Shown one piece after another: positions 63,973 to 64,000 of a stretch of DNA of 64,000 nt; position 1 is the first letter of the stretch; every line of letters begins with the position of its first letter. This DNA is from Tabrizicola piscis. GTDB lineage: Bacteria > Pseudomonadota > Alphaproteobacteria > Rhodobacterales > Rhodobacteraceae. The position numbers were made by a program, and so were the translations under genes. The stretch spans positions 4,092,001 through 4,156,000 of the forward strand of contig NZ_CP034328.1 in assembly GCF_003940805.1 (NCBI RefSeq), read 5' to 3'. The notes beneath the pieces are model-generated. The model did no database searches, had not been told where the DNA came from, and saw only the letters and a list, made by a program, of their open reading frames with translations.

Positions 63973-64000
63973 ATGGATCTCAATCGGCTTATCACGATGC
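63973..64000 (+). CDS. Start of a further gene (partial)
   Basis: ATG at 63973, 7 bases after the scpB stop, opens MDLNRLITM and then leaves the window. A similar 'MDLNRLI' start is, from memory, found on small proteins behind scpB in Rhodobacteraceae. Too little is visible for a product. Confidence 0.45.

Overview
The window looks like a chromosomal segment of a GC-rich alphaproteobacterium of the Rhodobacteraceae (Rhodobacter / Tabrizicola / Gemmobacter type). Support: a C4-pathway 5-aminolevulinate synthase (HemA), CcmE, a bactofilin-M23 peptidase pair, a DUF1127 mini-protein, an endolysin-holin pair of the kind that releases gene transfer agents in Rhodobacter capsulatus, and an exact GTTC-N7-GTTC SOS box of the alphaproteobacterial LexA type. 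I see no tRNA, rRNA, CRISPR array, insertion sequence or integrase. It is dense housekeeping sequence: no gene-free gap exceeds 300 bases, and the largest are about 200-230 bases.

Layout. 1-4.3 kb: start of a GNAT gene, an M20 peptidase, hemA behind an FNR-like box, and a RodZ-like protein. 4.4-11.6 kb: ispG, a DsbA-like thiol oxidoreductase, an N-acetylmuramoyl-L-alanine amidase, PBP1A and prfB. 11.7-18.3 kb: a secreted unknown, a DUF2189 membrane protein, a DHA2 exporter, bactofilin, M23 peptidase, a DUF455 ferritin-like protein and Bcp. 18.5-28.1 kb: YhdP/AsmA-like giant protein, queA, two MFS carriers, DUF924, lpd and a methyltransferase. 28.1-33.1 kb: SOS-controlled uvrA, an RcnB-like periplasmic protein and mmsA. 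33.2-36.6 kb: glycosyltransferase, LysR regulator, CBS protein, coaD and DUF1127. 36.8-42.7 kb: gap (with a CceR-type operator), a 47-residue membrane peptide, DUF808, DoxX, an HPP-CBS fusion and tkt. 42.9-44.1 kb: coiled-coil protein, zapA and MliC. 44.2-48.3 kb (minus strand): purL, GNAT, bolA, three small membrane proteins and grxD. One of these, a 57-residue ORF overlapping the bolA stop, is short enough to be missed by gene callers.

48.4-50.0 kb: a DGPF/YCII protein and an ECF42-type sigma factor behind a promoter resembling the ECF42 motif. 50.0-51.1 kb: a LysR gene with a structured, terminator-ended 3' UTR that may yield a small RNA. 51.3-53.8 kb: murI, DUF1684, a pair of REP-like hairpins and a formate/nitrite channel. 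54-55.7 kb: divergent efp and epmA. 55.9-57.5 kb: argC, then ccmE behind a second FNR-like box. 57.6-58.6 kb: the endolysin-holin lysis cassette. 58.7-64.0 kb: argS, SPOR protein, nagZ, scpA, scpB and the start of a further gene.

Recurring themes are cell envelope and peptidoglycan (RodZ, AmiC, PBP1A, M23, bactofilin, MurI, NagZ, SPOR, ZapA, endolysin), central carbon metabolism (gap, tkt, lpd, mmsA) and redox/Fe-S/heme (hemA, ccmE, bolA, grxD, DsbA, Bcp). Several regulatory sites match motifs of known alphaproteobacterial regulators (FnrL, LexA, CceR, ECF42). The items most likely to be under-described are the bolA-grxD operon with its three unknown small proteins, the hairpin-rich LysR 3' UTR, and the extragenic palindromic repeats near 35.8, 52.9 and 55.8 kb.
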